Below are positions 36,531 to 46,034 of a stretch of 64,000 nt of DNA, in pieces. Position 1 is the first letter of the stretch; each line of letters starts with the position of its first letter. The translations under genes were made by a program, and so were the position numbers. The notes beneath the pieces are model-generated. The model was not told where the DNA came from and ran no database searches. It saw only the letters and a list, made by a program, of their open reading frames with translations. Source of the stretch: Phyllobacterium endophyticum. Lineage in GTDB: Bacteria > Pseudomonadota > Alphaproteobacteria > Rhizobiales > Rhizobiaceae. Location of the stretch: NCBI RefSeq assembly GCF_003010935.1, contig NZ_PGGN01000001.1:310001-374000 (forward strand), written 5' to 3'.

Positions 36531-37862
36531 CTACTGTGGCGGGGTGCCATTGTCGGCAAGGACTTCGCCGGCAAGATAGAGCGATCCGCCGATAAGAATG
36601 CGCGGTGCGGGTTCCGATGCATCCCAGCTGTCACGCAGTATCTTCAGCGCATTCTCTACGGAATGGACGGGCTCAGCGGAAAGCCCGGCTTCAGTGGCAG
36701 CAAGCGCCAGTTCGTCGTGGGGTATGCCCGCACCGCTCGAACGGATTGGGACAGTATAGACGTGCCGCGCCATGCCGGTGAACGCCTGGAAATAGCCGAC
36801 CGGGTCCTTGGTGTTGATCATGCCGGTGATTAGGAACAGCGGCCGTTGATTGCGGTCTTCCAAGGTGGCGACAGCTTCGGCTATCACCAGGCCCGCGCCA
36901 GGATTATGGCCCCCGTCAAGCCATATCTCGGATCCCGGAACCGCCATGTCCACCAGCTTGCCCTTGACGAGGCGCTGCATGCGTGCCGGCCACTCCACAG
37001 CGGTCATGGCTTTTTCGACCGCCTGTTCCGGCACCTTGAATCCGGCACTTCTGACCGCCTGGATGGCCGCAGCGGCATTCGCCAGTTGATGACGCCCGGG
37101 CAGGGCAGGCAGAGGAAGATCCATCAATCCCCTGTTATCCTGGTAGACCATGCGGCCGCGTTCTTCGTAGCTGAGGAAATCCTGACCATATACTGTGAAG
37201 GGGCAATCGCGTCGCTCGGCGGTCTCGATCAGGACCATACGCGCCGCCTCCTCCTCCTGTGCCCCGATGACAACAGGGCAACGCGCCTTGATTATTCCGG
37301 CTTTCTCCGCGGCAATCAGTTCTACCCGGTCTCCGAGATAGGGCTGGTGATCCAGTGAAATGGGCATGATGACGCTGACGGCCGGCTCCGGGATGACATT
37401 GGTAGCGTCAAATCGCCCGCCGAGACCAACCTCGAGGATGACAGCGTCCGCCGGGTGTTCCGAAAACAGGACAAAAGTGACAGCGGTCAGAATTTCGAAA
37501 ACGGTGATTGCCTGTCCGGCATTGGCCTCGGCAACCCGCTTGACCGCATCCGCCAGCACCTCGTCCTCGACGATTCTGCCGCCCCCCTCCTGTCCCAGAC
37601 GATAACGCTCGTGCCATCGCACCAGATGTGGGGACGTGTGGACATGGACCCTGTAGCCGGCAGTTTCCAGCAGGGCACGCGAGAAGGCAACGGCGGATCC
37701 TTTGCCGTTCGTGCCCGCCACGTGAATAACGGGCGGGAGTTTCAGATGCGGATTGCCAAGGGTGTCCAGCAGACGCGTAACGCGTCCAAGCGAAAGATCG
37801 AAGCCCTTGGGGTGTAGCCCCAAAAGACGGTCTATTTCCTCTTCAGCGAGCGATGGCATCAT
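36531..37862 (-). CDS. folC: Bifunctional folylpolyglutamate/dihydrofolate synthase
   Basis: ATP-dependent ligase that adds Glu to dihydropteroate and to folates. The 443-residue product has P-loop GTNGKGSAVAFS at residues 50-61, Mur-ligase central motif DAVILEVGLGGRFDATN and the phosphate-binding SLDHQPYLGD. The C-terminal domain includes WLDGGHNPG. Two adjacent ATGs (37862, 37859) are possible starts. Last gene of trpF-trpB-trpA-accD-folC; the 27-bp gap to accD implies co-transcription. Confidence 0.96.
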   Translation of the reverse strand: MMPSLAEEEIDRLLGLHPKGFDLSLGRVTRLLDTLGNPHLKLPPVIHVAGTNGKGSAVAFSRALLETAGYRVHVHTSPHLVRWHERYRLGQEGGGRIVEDEVLADAVKRVAEANAGQAITVFEILTAVTFVLFSEHPADAVILEVGLGGRFDATNVIPEPAVSVIMPISLDHQPYLGDRVELIAAEKAGIIKARCPVVIGAQEEEAARMVLIETAERRDCPFTVYGQDFLSYEERGRMVYQDNRGLMDLPLPALPGRHQLANAAAAIQAVRSAGFKVPEQAVEKAMTAVEWPARMQRLVKGKLVDMAVPGSEIWLDGGHNPGAGLVIAEAVATLEDRNQRPLFLITGMINTKDPVGYFQAFTGMARHVYTVPIRSSGAGIPHDELALAATEAGLSAEPVHSVENALKILRDSWDASEPAPRILIGGSLYLAGEVLADNGTPPQ

Positions 37863-37889
37863 ACAGCCGGTTTGAACGCATTATGTTGA

Positions 37890-38813
37890 TCAAGCTCGCG
37901 CTTCGGCTGGTACAGGCAAGACGACGGCCTGCTCGACGGGGGGTTCTTCAGGGACTTCCGTCGCTGCCTCGCCCATCAGCATTTTCAACAATCGTGCAAT
38001 GGTCGCTTTCAGTTCGGTGCGCGGCACCACCATGTCCACCATACCGTGCGCTTTCAGATACTCGGCGCGCTGAAAGCCTTCCGGCAACTTTTCGCGGATG
38101 GTCTGCTCTATTACCCGCTGGCCGGCAAAACCGATCAATGCACCTGGCTCGGCAATGTGAATGTCGCCGAGCATCGCGTATGAGGCGGAAACGCCTCCAG
38201 TGGTCGGATTTGTCAAAACCACGATATACGGAAGACCTGCTTCCTTCAGCATTTCGACAGCGACAGTCGTACGCGGCAATTGCATGAGGGAAAGAATTCC
38301 TTCCTGCATGCGAGCACCACCGGAGGCAGCAAACAGCACCAGCGGTTTCTTCTGGGCGATCGCCGTTTCGAAGCCTTTGATGATTGCTTCGCCAGCGGCC
38401 ATGCCGAGCGATCCGCCCATGAAGCTGAAATCATGAATGGTCACGACGATTGGCAGGCCTTCGATCGTGCCGAGGGCGTTTATGATGGCATCGTCCTGGC
38501 CGGTCTTGGCGCGATGTTCCTTCAGCCTGTCGACGTAGCGCTTTTCGTCGCGGAACTTCAGCGGATCAATCGTGACTTTCGGCTGTTCGAGTACTTCGAA
38601 AGCGCCATCGTCGAAGAAGAACTTCAGCCGGTCCTTGGCAGGTATGCGCATATGGTGCCCTGACGATGGCACCACCCACTGGTTCTTTTCCAGATCCGTA
38701 TGGAAAACCATCTCGCCGGATTCAGGATCCTTGATCCACAGGTTCTCCGGCATTTCACGGCGGCCAAGCATCGAATTGATCTTTGGCCGGACGTAATTCG
38801 TAATCCAGTTCAT
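37890..38813 (-). CDS. accD: Acetyl-CoA carboxylase carboxyltransferase beta subunit
   Basis: With AccA transfers CO2 from carboxybiotin to acetyl-CoA, giving malonyl-CoA. The 307-residue crotonase-fold product has [27 protein letters not shown] and [15 protein letters not shown]. The N-terminal region that in E. coli holds a four-Cys zinc ribbon reads [11 protein letters not shown] and [10 protein letters not shown], so all four Cys are replaced (Asp, Ser, Val, Ser by alignment). The core residues remain, so the enzyme is probably active. It follows trpA by 41 bp. Confidence 0.95.
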   Translation of the reverse strand: MNWITNYVRPKINSMLGRREMPENLWIKDPESGEMVFHTDLEKNQWVVPSSGHHMRIPAKDRLKFFFDDGAFEVLEQPKVTIDPLKFRDEKRYVDRLKEHRAKTGQDDAIINALGTIEGLPIVVTIHDFSFMGGSLGMAAGEAIIKGFETAIAQKKPLVLFAASGGARMQEGILSLMQLPRTTVAVEMLKEAGLPYIVVLTNPTTGGVSASYAMLGDIHIAEPGALIGFAGQRVIEQTIREKLPEGFQRAEYLKAHGMVDMVVPRTELKATIARLLKMLMGEAATEVPEEPPVEQAVVLPVPAEARA

Positions 38814-38854
38814 GATCGGTCCTGTTCTTCTAACAAACGGTTGACTTGGGAACT

Positions 38855-39697
38855 TTACTCGGCGGCAGCAAAACTTGCGCTCGATGCACGCACGCCGCTG
38901 GAAAGGCCTTTCACCATCGTGGCAACGGCCTCGGCGGGATCGGCCACCAGGGAATCGTCGGGGTTGATTGTATTGGCAACCGCATTGACGATTGCGGTAC
39001 CGACGACGACACCGTCAGCCGCAGATCCGATGATCTTGGCCTGTTCGGCAGTCTTCACGCCAAAGCCGACCACCACGGGCAGCCTGGTATGCTTCTTGAT
39101 GCGCTGAACAGCTGCCGCAACCCTGCTCGTATCGGGAAGGGCCGAGCCGGTAATGCCATTCATCGAAACGTAATAGACGAAGCCCGACGTGTTCTGCAGA
39201 ACCTTGGGCAGGCGCTTGTCGTCCGTGGTCGGCGTGGCCAGGCGGATGAAGTTGATACCGGCCCTGATCGCCGGAATGCACAGTTCCGTGTCCATTTCCG
39301 GCGGCAGGTCGACGATGATAAGACCATCGATTCCCGAAGCGACGGCATCTTTGAGGAAGCGCTCGACGCCATAGATGTAGATGGGATTGTAATAGCCCAT
39401 CAATACGATTGGCGTCGTATCGTCGCCCTGCCGGAAGCGGGCGGCGAGATCCAGGGTCTTTGTCAGCGACATGCCCTTTTTGAGCGCACGCAAGCCGGCA
39501 GCTTGGATTGCAGGACCATCGGCCATGGGGTCGGAGAACGGCACCCCGAGTTCGATAATGTCAGAACCCGCCTCGGGCAGCGCCTTCATGATCTTCAGCG
39601 ATGTGTCGAAATCCGGGTCCCCGCCCATGAAGTAGGTCACGAGCGCCGGGCGCCCCTCCGCCTTCAATGCCGCGAATTTTGCGTCGATACGTGTCAT
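38855..39697 (-). CDS. trpA: Tryptophan synthase alpha subunit
   Basis: Cleaves indole-3-glycerol phosphate to indole and glyceraldehyde-3-phosphate; indole is channelled to TrpB. The 280-residue TIM-barrel product has catalytic Glu49 and Asp60 in [14 protein letters not shown], the same numbers as the Salmonella enzyme, and phosphate-binding [11 protein letters not shown]. It starts 2 bp after trpB. Confidence 0.98.
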   Translation of the reverse strand: MTRIDAKFAALKAEGRPALVTYFMGGDPDFDTSLKIMKALPEAGSDIIELGVPFSDPMADGPAIQAAGLRALKKGMSLTKTLDLAARFRQGDDTTPIVLMGYYNPIYIYGVERFLKDAVASGIDGLIIVDLPPEMDTELCIPAIRAGINFIRLATPTTDDKRLPKVLQNTSGFVYYVSMNGITGSALPDTSRVAAAVQRIKKHTRLPVVVGFGVKTAEQAKIIGSAADGVVVGTAIVNAVANTINPDDSLVADPAEAVATMVKGLSSGVRASSASFAAAE

Positions 39698-39699
39698 GA

Positions 39700-40950
39700 T
39701 CAGATGTCCATTCCAAGAAGCTGCCCGACCGTGTGCACATCCTTGTCGCCGCGGCCGGAGAGATTGACGATCATGATCTTGTCCTGCGCCATTTTGGGCG
39801 CGATCTTAACCGCATGCGCGATAGCATGGGCGGATTCAAGTGCTGGAATAATGCCTTCGGTGCGCGTCGTCAGCGTAAAAGCGTCCAGGGCCTCATTATC
39901 GAGAACAGGAACATATGAAACGCGCCCCGTATCGCGCAACCACGAATGTTCAGGTCCGACGCCCGGGTAATCGAGCCCGGCCGAGACGGAATGGCCGTCG
40001 AGTATCTGGCCGTCCTTGTTCTGCAGCAGGTAAGTCCGGTTGCCATGCAGCACACCCGGTCTGCCTGCGCTCATCGACGCGCAGTGCTCTTCGCCATCGA
40101 GCCCGCGGCCGCCGGCTTCGATGCCGATGATCTCCACCTGCCTGTCATCGAGGAATGGATGGAACAGGCCAATCGCATTGGACCCCCCACCCACAGCTGC
40201 AACAATGGTATCCGGCAGCCTGCCTTCGCGTTCGAGGATCTGCTCGCGCGCTTCCGTGCCGATCACGGCCTGGAAATCCCGCACCATTTCGGGGTAGGGA
40301 TGTGGGCCAGCGGCAGTACCGATCAGATAATAGGTATCCTCGACATTCGAAACCCAGTCGCGCAGCGCCTCGTTCATCGCGTCCTTGAGCGTCCCGTGCC
40401 CGGAGGATACCGGCTTGACCTCGGCACCAAGCAGCTTCATGCGGAAAACGTTCGGCTTCTGCCGCTCGACATCGGTTGCGCCCATATACACGACGCAAGG
40501 CAGGCCGAAACGCGCCGACACTGTGGCGGAGGCCACGCCATGCTGGCCAGCGCCGGTCTCGGCGATGATGCGGGTCTTGCCCATTCGCCTCGCAAGCAGG
40601 ATCTGGCCAAGACAATTGTTGATCTTGTGGCTGCCGGTGTGGTTCAGATCCTCACGCTTGAAATAAATCTTCGCGCCGCCATCCAGGCCCTGTTCTCTGG
40701 CAAGCTGGCGAACGTGCCGCGTCAGTCCTTCGGCGTAATACAGCTTGGACGGCCGGCCCGCATAATGCGTAGAAAGGGCCTGAAGCTCTGCCTTGAAAGC
40801 CGGATCGTTTTTCGCATCGTCATAGGCCTGTTGCAGTTCAAGGATCAGCGGCATGAGGGTTTCGGCGACGAAGCGTCCGCCGAAAATGCCGAACATGCCC
40901 TCTTCGTCGGGCCCGGTCTTGAATGAATTGGGCTGAATAACCGTGTTCAC
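39700..40950 (-). CDS. trpB: Tryptophan synthase beta subunit
   Basis: PLP enzyme joining indole and serine to tryptophan. The 416-residue product has the Schiff-base Lys109 in [19 protein letters not shown] for the PLP phosphate and [11 protein letters not shown]. The start is GTG at 40950, with GGAG eight bases upstream; an ATG just before it is out of frame. The 56-bp gap to trpF and 2-bp gap to trpA fit one operon. Confidence 0.98.
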   Translation of the reverse strand: MNTVIQPNSFKTGPDEEGMFGIFGGRFVAETLMPLILELQQAYDDAKNDPAFKAELQALSTHYAGRPSKLYYAEGLTRHVRQLAREQGLDGGAKIYFKREDLNHTGSHKINNCLGQILLARRMGKTRIIAETGAGQHGVASATVSARFGLPCVVYMGATDVERQKPNVFRMKLLGAEVKPVSSGHGTLKDAMNEALRDWVSNVEDTYYLIGTAAGPHPYPEMVRDFQAVIGTEAREQILEREGRLPDTIVAAVGGGSNAIGLFHPFLDDRQVEIIGIEAGGRGLDGEEHCASMSAGRPGVLHGNRTYLLQNKDGQILDGHSVSAGLDYPGVGPEHSWLRDTGRVSYVPVLDNEALDAFTLTTRTEGIIPALESAHAIAHAVKIAPKMAQDKIMIVNLSGRGDKDVHTVGQLLGMDI

Positions 40951-41006
40951 TGCATCACTCCACTATTGAGATCCCGGCGCTTGCCGAACGACCGTCTCTC
41001 TTGTTT

Positions 41007-41666
41007 TCAGGCGGCAGCGGCGCCCTTCGCAACACCTGCCGCCCGGAAAAATTCTTTGATCAGGCTGACATCCTTGAGGCCAGGAGCCGACTCGACGCCA
41101 GAAGAAATATCGATTCCGCGCGCGTTCGTCGCTCGCAACGCCTCGGCGATGTTTCCCGCGTTGAGACCACCGGAAAGCATGTAATCTATGGAGGCGTCAA
41201 GCGCACCGAGGAGCTTCCAGTCAAAAGAAACACCATTTCCGCCCGGCAGGTCGGACCCGGCGGGGGGCTTGGCATCCAGAAGCAACCGATCTGCAACGCC
41301 AGAATAAGGACCGATCTGATCCAGATCGGCGCGGTCTCGAAGCGACAATGCCTTCAATACCGGCAAGCCATAGCGCGCCTTGATCTCGAGAACCCGTCCC
41401 ACGCTCTCATGTCCATGCAATTGCAGCATATCCGGTTGCATAGCCGCGACAATGCCGTCGAGCGTGACGTCGTCCGCATCGACAGTCACGGCAACGGCTT
41501 TGGCGCGACCCTTGGCGGCGCGGCGCAGATAGCCAGCCAGGGCAGGATCGATATTGCGCGGACTTTTTGGAAAGAAGATGAAGCCGATATGCGTTGCGCC
41601 GCCGTCCAGTGCTGCAGCAACTGTCTCGGCGGTTTTCAACCCGCATATCTTGATATCAAGGCTCAT
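41007..41666 (-). CDS. trpF: Phosphoribosylanthranilate isomerase
   Basis: Amadori isomerase of tryptophan synthesis. The 219-residue barrel protein has catalytic Cys8 in IKICGLKT, the second acid in LLLDAKPPAGSD, and phosphate loop MLSGGLNAGN. It is a stand-alone TrpF, not fused to TrpC. First gene of the trpF-trpB-trpA-accD-folC run. Confidence 0.97.
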   Translation of the reverse strand: MSLDIKICGLKTAETVAAALDGGATHIGFIFFPKSPRNIDPALAGYLRRAAKGRAKAVAVTVDADDVTLDGIVAAMQPDMLQLHGHESVGRVLEIKARYGLPVLKALSLRDRADLDQIGPYSGVADRLLLDAKPPAGSDLPGGNGVSFDWKLLGALDASIDYMLSGGLNAGNIAEALRATNARGIDISSGVESAPGLKDVSLIKEFFRAAGVAKGAAAA

Positions 41667-41726
41667 ATGCCGCCACTCGCATGAAAATGCGTCAAAGTCG
41701 AGGATATTGCACGTTTCACTCTGACA

Positions 41727-42368
41727 TCACAGATGGTGGTCATACCCGGCTTTCACAAGCAACTCATACGCATCCGCGACAGATCGTGGGATGGATTGCG
41801 CAATCTGAAATCCTTTTGCCGGATATTCGACCATGCGCTGTACATCCCCGACCATTTCGTGAATGAGGCTCTGCAGTGGATAGGCCTCGACCGGCTGGTC
41901 CTCGAACCTCGTCAAAGGAGCCGTTACAAGCGCCGGTACTTCAGGCCATTGGGCCCGGACCGTCGCATAGGCGCGCCTTTGCGTTTGCGGCTTGGTGACG
42001 ATGATGATGCGGCGAATATTGTCTCCGGCCATGGCGCGCGAAAAGCGGATGTTCTCGCCGATATTGGTGGCCTCCGGCTCGATCAGCATGGCCCCATCAG
42101 GGACACCGCCTTTGCCGGCGCGGGCAGCGAACGCCTCCGCCTCACTGCCGTCATAGAGCTTCTTCGTCCAATTGCCGGATTTGCCGGTGAAGAGCAGTTG
42201 CGTCGCCCACCCCTCGTGAAAAAGTTCGGCGCACCGATCGGCAACGCGCAGGTCGTAGCTGCCGAGACCAATGATAAGATCCGCCTCCGCGAGATCGTCA
42301 TAGACGAGATGAAAATCCCACAGCGTGCGGGCGGCCGCGAGTACGTCAGGCGAGAGCGGCAACCGCAT
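41727..42368 (-). CDS. YdcF-family (DUF218) protein
   Basis: 213-residue cytoplasmic protein with the DUF218/YdcF fold: LIIGLGSYDLRVADRCAEL, LLFTGKSGNW, EPEATNIGENIRFS and IIIVTKPQTQRRA. E. coli YdcF binds S-adenosylmethionine, but the role here is unknown. It has no membrane segment, unlike the SanA/ElyC branch. It overlaps the YgjP-like gene by 1 nt, so the two are coupled. Confidence 0.88.
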   Translation of the reverse strand: MRLPLSPDVLAAARTLWDFHLVYDDLAEADLIIGLGSYDLRVADRCAELFHEGWATQLLFTGKSGNWTKKLYDGSEAEAFAARAGKGGVPDGAMLIEPEATNIGENIRFSRAMAGDNIRRIIIVTKPQTQRRAYATVRAQWPEVPALVTAPLTRFEDQPVEAYPLQSLIHEMVGDVQRMVEYPAKGFQIAQSIPRSVADAYELLVKAGYDHHL

Positions 42369-43126
42369 CAGCTGAAGTCAATCGCCTGCAGCGCGCCGCC
42401 ATTGCGTTTCAGCCACGCCTTGCAGCGCTCCGTATCGGGGCAGAGCTCACTGCACAATTTCCAGAATTTAGGTCCGTGATTCATTTCCTTCAGGTGCGCC
42501 ACCTCATGCGCGACGAGATAGTCGATGACTGGTTGCGGCGCCATCATGATACGCCACGAGAATGAAAGCGTTCCGTCCGAGGTGCACGAACCCCAGCGGC
42601 TCTTCGTATCCTTCAGCCGAACGGCTTTCGCCCTTCTTCCGACAGCCGTAGTGTGCCGTGCGACGAGCATTTCGAGGTCGCGGCGCGCCTCCCGCTTGAG
42701 AAAATCGCCGACGCGCCTGGAGAGGTGCGGGCGATCGCCATAGACAATCAATCTCGGGCCCTCTGCTCCGTTTTCCTGCCGCACCGTTCCGCGCTTTGCC
42801 GGTTCGTGCACGATGAGGTGCGGCACGCCTCGAATGGGAAGCTTTATCCCCGGTCGCACTTTGGGCTGGTCCGGCATCTTGGTAATGCGTGTTTCGATCC
42901 AGCCTTCGTGCCTGGCGAGGAACTTGTCGACTTCGCGTGCCGGCATCCCGGGCGGTACCGTGATCCGAAGGCCTTTGCCGCCCGCGTCGATCCGCAGCGT
43001 CAATCTTGTCGCTCGCGGGTTCTCCATCACCAGCAATGGCAACACGCGGCCTGCAACTTCGTATATCCGCTCGGCTTTAAGCGTCGCGGACTTTTTCGGC
43101 GGGCTCCGGAACAGGGACAGGATCAT
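42368..43126 (-). CDS. YgjP-type (DUF45) zinc metallopeptidase
   Basis: 252-residue protein with a C-terminal zinc protease motif VAHEVAHLKEMNHGPKFW (HExxH plus downstream His). WGSCTSDGTLSFSWRIMMAP, typical of the M48/YgjP-like WrbQ group, precedes it. There is no signal peptide or TM, so it acts in the cytoplasm. Substrate unknown. It is coupled to the YdcF gene downstream. Confidence 0.9.
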   Translation of the reverse strand: MILSLFRSPPKKSATLKAERIYEVAGRVLPLLVMENPRATRLTLRIDAGGKGLRITVPPGMPAREVDKFLARHEGWIETRITKMPDQPKVRPGIKLPIRGVPHLIVHEPAKRGTVRQENGAEGPRLIVYGDRPHLSRRVGDFLKREARRDLEMLVARHTTAVGRRAKAVRLKDTKSRWGSCTSDGTLSFSWRIMMAPQPVIDYLVAHEVAHLKEMNHGPKFWKLCSELCPDTERCKAWLKRNGGALQAIDFS

Positions 43127-43171
43127 GAAGACACATTAATTGATTCGAACAAGACGGGTGAGACAAAAACA

Positions 43172-43197
43172 CAAGCGGCGCCGGAAGGCGCCGCTTG
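43172..43197 (-). terminator. Rho-independent terminator after the DUF2852 gene
   Basis: A perfect 11-bp stem, CAAGCGGCGCC (43172-43182) and GGCGCCGCTTG (43187-43197), with a 4-nt loop; on the minus strand TGTTTTTGTC follows. Confidence 0.88.
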
Positions 43198-43227
43198 CAA
43201 GGTCAGAAAGGAAGTGACCGCAAGTCG

Positions 43228-43659
43228 CTATCCTTCGTTGGTATCCGAAGACGTCTTGGGCGCTGCATTGCGCTCGGCCATGAAGCGATCGAATTCCTCC
43301 CGGTCCTTGGCGCGGCGAAGCTCGCGTGCGTAGTCTTCGAATTCGGTCCGCATCTCTTCCAGCTTGCGGCGTTCTTCGTCGAGACGCTGCAGTTCTTTCT
43401 CGCGCCATTCGTCGAAAGCAACGTTGCCCGTGCCGAATGGACCGCGGCCGAAATGCTGCGAACGCCGGTGACGGCGGAACGCGCCACAGACATTGTCAGC
43501 CGCATTGTTCATTTCATGCTTGAAACCACCGAAACGATTGCCCCAGACAATATAGGCGAGCATTGCCAGGCCGAGCGGCCAGAATAGCATGAAACCTATA
43601 ATCATCAGGGCGATGGTCGCCGGGGACCAGCCTGGACGGATCAAAGCAGAAGTGTTCAT
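43228..43659 (-). CDS. DUF2852 membrane protein
   Basis: 143-residue protein of the DUF2852 family, seen mainly in Hyphomicrobiales; function unknown. One hydrophobic segment lies at about residues 12-35 (IALMIIGFMLFWPLGLAML). The C-terminal half is a charged coiled-coil (about 80-125, rich in Glu, Arg and Leu). I chose the ATG at 43659 (MNTSALIRPGWSP), preceded by GGGAAGGGC; the longer start at 43728 adds 23 unconserved residues. Confidence 0.85.
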   Translation of the reverse strand: MNTSALIRPGWSPATIALMIIGFMLFWPLGLAMLAYIVWGNRFGGFKHEMNNAADNVCGAFRRHRRSQHFGRGPFGTGNVAFDEWREKELQRLDEERRKLEEMRTEFEDYARELRRAKDREEFDRFMAERNAAPKTSSDTNEG

Positions 43660-43833
43660 CGAAAGCCCTTCCCTATCAAGAAGCCCGACCCGCACATGAC
43701 CCCAAAAGTCGGAATGGCTTTTGGACAAGGATCATGTGCCAACACAATAATTACTGCGTCCTTGTGCGCCAAGCGCGGGAAACAGTAACTGGCCGATTGA
43801 TATCGACATGGGAAAGACTTTGCGGCTTTTCAA

Positions 43834-43847
43834 GAAACCATGGTTTC
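43834..43847. promoter_or_regulatory. 14-bp perfect palindrome between DUF2852 and benE genes
   Basis: GAAACCATGGTTTC is a perfect dyad 21 bp downstream of the BenE stop and in the 209-bp gap upstream of the DUF2852 gene. It could be an operator, or a poor terminator for benE (CATG loop, then TTGAAAA on the minus strand). Confidence 0.3.
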
Positions 43848-43868
43848 GAATACGCCAAATGCTTGGAA

Positions 43869-45014
43869 TCAGAACCGTTTCTTTGCGTGATCGAGGCCAA
43901 TGACGAGAAGCCCCGCCGCCAGCGCCCAGAAGGCCGAACCTATTCCGGCGATAGTGATGCCGGATGCCGTGACGGCAAACGTAACGATCGCTGCCAGTCG
44001 TTCGTGCTCGATCGTCAGGGCAAGCGTAAGGGCATTGATGAAGGCGCCGATCAGGGCGAGCCCGGCGACGAGGGCGATCAGCGGCGGGGGCAATACGGCG
44101 AACAGCGCAACCAGAGACGCGCCGAATATGGCGAAGATCAGGTAGGAAAGTGCGTAGAAAGGACCGGTCAGCCAGCGTTTTGCCGGATCGGGATGCGCGT
44201 CCGGGCCGGTGCAGATCGCGGCGGAGATTGCCGCCATATTGCTGGTGTGAGCGCCGAAGGGAGCGGTGATCAGCGATACGAGCCCGGTCACCTGTAGCGC
44301 CGCCGCCGTTGGCGGCTCGTAACCCGCTGCACGAAGCACCGCGAAGCCCGGCAGGTTTTGCGATGCCATCGTCACCAGATAAAGCGGCAAGGCGAGACCG
44401 ATCATGGCGCGCATGTCGAAGACCGGCACAATCATCGTCAGGGTGGAAAGCTCGATGCCGGGGACACTCTCGACCCGTCCGCTGACAAACGCATAGATCA
44501 CTCCGCCGAAAAGTACGGCAAGCACGGCCATGGCGGGATTGAACAGCCGGATGACAAAGAACAATAGAATGAGCGGAAGGACAAATAGCGGATCTATCGG
44601 GATCGTCCGCGCTGCGGCGGCGACAAACGCGAAGAGAACGCCGGCCAGCATGCCGGAGGCGATGGATGCCGGGATCCTCGATACGAATGCTGAAACCGGC
44701 TTGATCAATCCGGTGAGAATGATCGCTATCGCGGTTACAATGAATGCCCCGGTTGCCTGGGGCATGGTGAAACCGATAGAACTGCCGATGAGCGCCAGTC
44801 CGGGTGTGGACCAGGCTGTTATAACAGGCATCTTGTAGCGCCAGCTCAGGTAACCGGTCGCTGCGAACATCGCGAGGCAGACCGCGGTTACCCAGCTTGC
44901 GGTCTGCTCCTGCGTTGCGCCGAGCGCCTGCGCCGCTGCGATGATAAGCGCAAGCGTGCCGCCAAAGCCGACAACAGCAGCGACGACGGCGGAAGCAATC
45001 ACGGAAGGGCGCAT
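43869..45014 (-). CDS. benE: BenE-family (benzoate/H+ symporter-like) transporter
   Basis: Inner-membrane protein of 381 residues with about 11-12 hydrophobic segments and the BenE motif ITAWSTPGLALIGSS. ASQNLPGFAVLRAAGYEPP and APFGAHTSNMAAISAAICTG match the NCS2-like fold of this family. Substrate is assigned by family only; no benzoate catabolic genes are close. It follows an alpha/beta hydrolase by 21 bp, so the two may be co-transcribed. Confidence 0.88.
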   Translation of the reverse strand: MRPSVIASAVVAAVVGFGGTLALIIAAAQALGATQEQTASWVTAVCLAMFAATGYLSWRYKMPVITAWSTPGLALIGSSIGFTMPQATGAFIVTAIAIILTGLIKPVSAFVSRIPASIASGMLAGVLFAFVAAAARTIPIDPLFVLPLILLFFVIRLFNPAMAVLAVLFGGVIYAFVSGRVESVPGIELSTLTMIVPVFDMRAMIGLALPLYLVTMASQNLPGFAVLRAAGYEPPTAAALQVTGLVSLITAPFGAHTSNMAAISAAICTGPDAHPDPAKRWLTGPFYALSYLIFAIFGASLVALFAVLPPPLIALVAGLALIGAFINALTLALTIEHERLAAIVTFAVTASGITIAGIGSAFWALAAGLLVIGLDHAKKRF

Positions 45015-45035
45015 GGGAACCTGAGGTTGGAAGGC

Positions 45036-45821
45036 CTATTGGACGGAAGAAGCGATTCGATCGATCAGTGAAGACACGGTCCGGGTCAAAAGTTCAAGAT
45101 CCTGCGGACGCGACAGGCGGTGATCCCCATCGCGCACCAGTGTAATCGTCACATCGTCGACGGGCAAGTGATCCACCAATCGCAGCGCGTGCGTATAGGG
45201 CACGTCCTTGTCCTTCATGCCTTGCAGGATATGGACCGGGCAATCGGTCTGGATCACACCCTTCAGCACCTGGTTGGCCCTGCCATCCTCGAGCAGGGCC
45301 TTGGTGTATATGTAAGGCACGGATGAGTAGTCGGATGGTTCTTCCATATATCCGCGCTGTGCTATCTGCCGCCGCTGATTATTGGTCAATTGCGGCTCGA
45401 CAAGCTCCGAGGTGAAATCGGGTGCGGGCGCGATCAGCACGAGACCAGCCACGCGCCCACCTTCGCCAAGTTTCTGCAATTCCTCGATCAGCCGCAAGGC
45501 GATCCACCCGCCCATGGATGAGCCGACGACAATCTGCGGACCGTGGGAAAACTTGCGAAAAACCGCAAGGCTCTGCTCAAGCCATAAGGAGATGGTGCCG
45601 TCGCGGAATTCGCCGCCCGATTCGCCGTGACCGGAATAGTCGTGCCGGAGGAAGGCGAGGCCGCGTTCGGATGCCCACTGGTCGAGCCATTGCGCTTTGC
45701 TGCCGAGCATGTCCGAGTAATAGCCCCCCAGCCAGACGATTCCCGGAGCACGCCCCTCGCGCCGACGCAATGCAATGTCCACGCCTTTGACGTCCAGGAA
45801 CTGTGGTGGGGATGCGTCCAT
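45036..45821 (-). CDS. Alpha/beta hydrolase
   Basis: 261-residue cytoplasmic alpha/beta hydrolase. The nucleophile Ser is in VVGSSMGGWIA, the acid is probably in KDKDVPYTHA, and the His is in RDGDHRLSRPQDL. DYSGHGESGG is the oxyanion-loop region seen in BEM46/palmitoyl-thioesterase-like members. Substrate unknown. I chose ATG 45821, with GGAG nine bases upstream, over a TTG one codon before it. Confidence 0.88.
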   Translation of the reverse strand: MDASPPQFLDVKGVDIALRRREGRAPGIVWLGGYYSDMLGSKAQWLDQWASERGLAFLRHDYSGHGESGGEFRDGTISLWLEQSLAVFRKFSHGPQIVVGSSMGGWIALRLIEELQKLGEGGRVAGLVLIAPAPDFTSELVEPQLTNNQRRQIAQRGYMEEPSDYSSVPYIYTKALLEDGRANQVLKGVIQTDCPVHILQGMKDKDVPYTHALRLVDHLPVDDVTITLVRDGDHRLSRPQDLELLTRTVSSLIDRIASSVQ

Positions 45822-46034
45822 CAAGCTTGCTCCATTGGTTGATCTGCTGTCTCGACGCTAAACAGAACGTGGGAAGCCCGCAACATTTGCATAAATCCTC
45901 GACAAGCCTATATTGGTTTCGAGTGATTTATCCCGAAAAAACTGCTATTGCCATTCGCCTGCGCACAGAAGCATTGCGGCTCCGGCCTGACGGTGCTATT
46001 TGCGGTTCCGAAATAATTCAAGGAGACTACTGCC

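Noticed and set aside
38846-40926. Long open frames antisense to trpA and trpB (374 and 326 codons)
   Set aside because: The opposite strand encodes textbook TrpA and TrpB; the antisense frames arise from GC-rich codon bias.
43869-45014. Plus-strand open frames opposite benE and other GC-rich genes
   Set aside because: They are antisense shadows with no family match, low-complexity composition and no ribosome sites.
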